A stretch of DNA of 22,573 nt from JADJLQ01 sp034439915 (GTDB lineage Bacteria > Bacteroidota > Bacteroidia > Chitinophagales > Saprospiraceae): NCBI GenBank assembly GCA_034439915.1, contig JAWXBI010000243.1:1-22573 (forward strand), read 5' to 3'. The position numbers and the translations under genes were made by a program. The notes under the pieces were generated by a model, which did no database searches, had not been told where the DNA came from, and was given only the letters and a program-made list of their open reading frames with translations. Position 1 is the first letter of the stretch. Every line of letters starts with the position of its first letter. Shown piece after piece: positions 22,355 to 22,573 of the stretch.

Positions 22355-22566
22355 ATGGAGAATCACCAAGCCAGTTTGCCATTGCATGAGTGGATAAAAA
22401 CTTCGTTCGAGGCCAAAGCAAGCATTGAAAACAATAGCGTTGTCGTCTGGCATGAAGACATCCTCAAACCTTTAGATGTTCGATATGCCTGGGCCGACAA
22501 TCCGTTTGGGGCTAATCTTACAATAAAGAGGGGTTGCCGGCATCCCCGTTCAGAACGGATAAATGA
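22355..22566 (+). pseudogene. C-terminal remnant of a sialate O-acetylesterase
   Basis: The frame from ATG 22355 reads SFEAKASIENNSVVVWHEDILKP, then VRYAWADNPFGANL, which closely matches the last part of bacterial sialate O-acetylesterases. It then goes out of frame at about 22517-22520. One added base gives Y-N-K-E-G-L-P-A-S-P-F-R-T-D-K and a TGA at 22564-22566, the family's standard ending. The remaining 500 or so residues, including the catalytic GDS and DxxH motifs, are missing: upstream DNA is the promoter of the divergent operon. It is therefore a double-damaged stump, truncated at the front and frameshifted at the end. The enzyme would have removed acetyl groups from sialic acids or other sugars. 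Confidence 0.78.
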
Positions 22567-22573
22567 TACCTAA

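Overview
The window looks like chromosomal DNA of a member of the Bacteroidota, probably a Saprospiria/Cytophagia-like environmental bacterium. This is an inference from several signs: LytS/LytTR signalling genes, secreted enzymes with short N-terminal signal peptides ending in AQ, start codons mostly without a Shine-Dalgarno sequence, Bacteroidota-type -7 promoter boxes (TAnnTTTG), and a C-terminal sialate O-acetylesterase remnant of a type common in this phylum. I see no rRNA, tRNA, CRISPR array, transposase, integrase or phage gene.

Layout. 1-474 is gene-free and holds a long imperfect inverted repeat. 475-1839 (-) is a secreted vanadium-haloperoxidase/PAP2-type protein with an internal duplication. 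2173-3895 (+) is a LytS-type sensor kinase, interrupted by one in-frame TAA, overlapping its LytTR response regulator. 3917-4906 (-) is a GT4 glycosyltransferase. 4907-5458 is gene-free with palindromic repeats. 5459-11253 (-) is a run of independent-looking genes: FMN reductase, CPBP membrane protease, a secreted jelly-roll protein, DoxX-like protein, methyltransferase and a diheme cytochrome c. 11254-13420 holds two further large palindromic elements around a VOC-domain protein and an MDR-type quinone oxidoreductase. 13421-15583 (-) encodes a membrane four-helix-bundle sensor domain without an output domain and a secreted M20 amidohydrolase. 15858-18353 (+) encodes a secreted SMP-30-like beta-propeller and a ceramidase-like protein. 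18400-20043 (-) is a two-gene unit, flavodoxin then alpha/beta hydrolase, preceded by a striking array of 25 heptanucleotide repeats. 20847-22246 (-) is a compact operon: DHFR-like reductase, ArsR-family repressor, and an SRPBCC/AHSA1 protein frameshifted in a poly-A run. It has a promoter whose spacer is filled by a perfect 16-bp palindrome, a strong candidate for the ArsR operator. 22355-22566 (+) is the decayed C-terminal stump of a sialate O-acetylesterase.

The protein-coding content is mostly ordinary housekeeping and accessory enzymes, and I do not see an unambiguous new defence or metabolic system. What stands out is outside the genes or in how genes are built: several unrelated families of long nested palindromes in intergenic DNA, the three-word heptamer array at a start codon, the self-contained ArsR operator/promoter, the duplicated haloperoxidase domain with one half disarmed, and three broken reading frames that are either real decay or sequencing errors.
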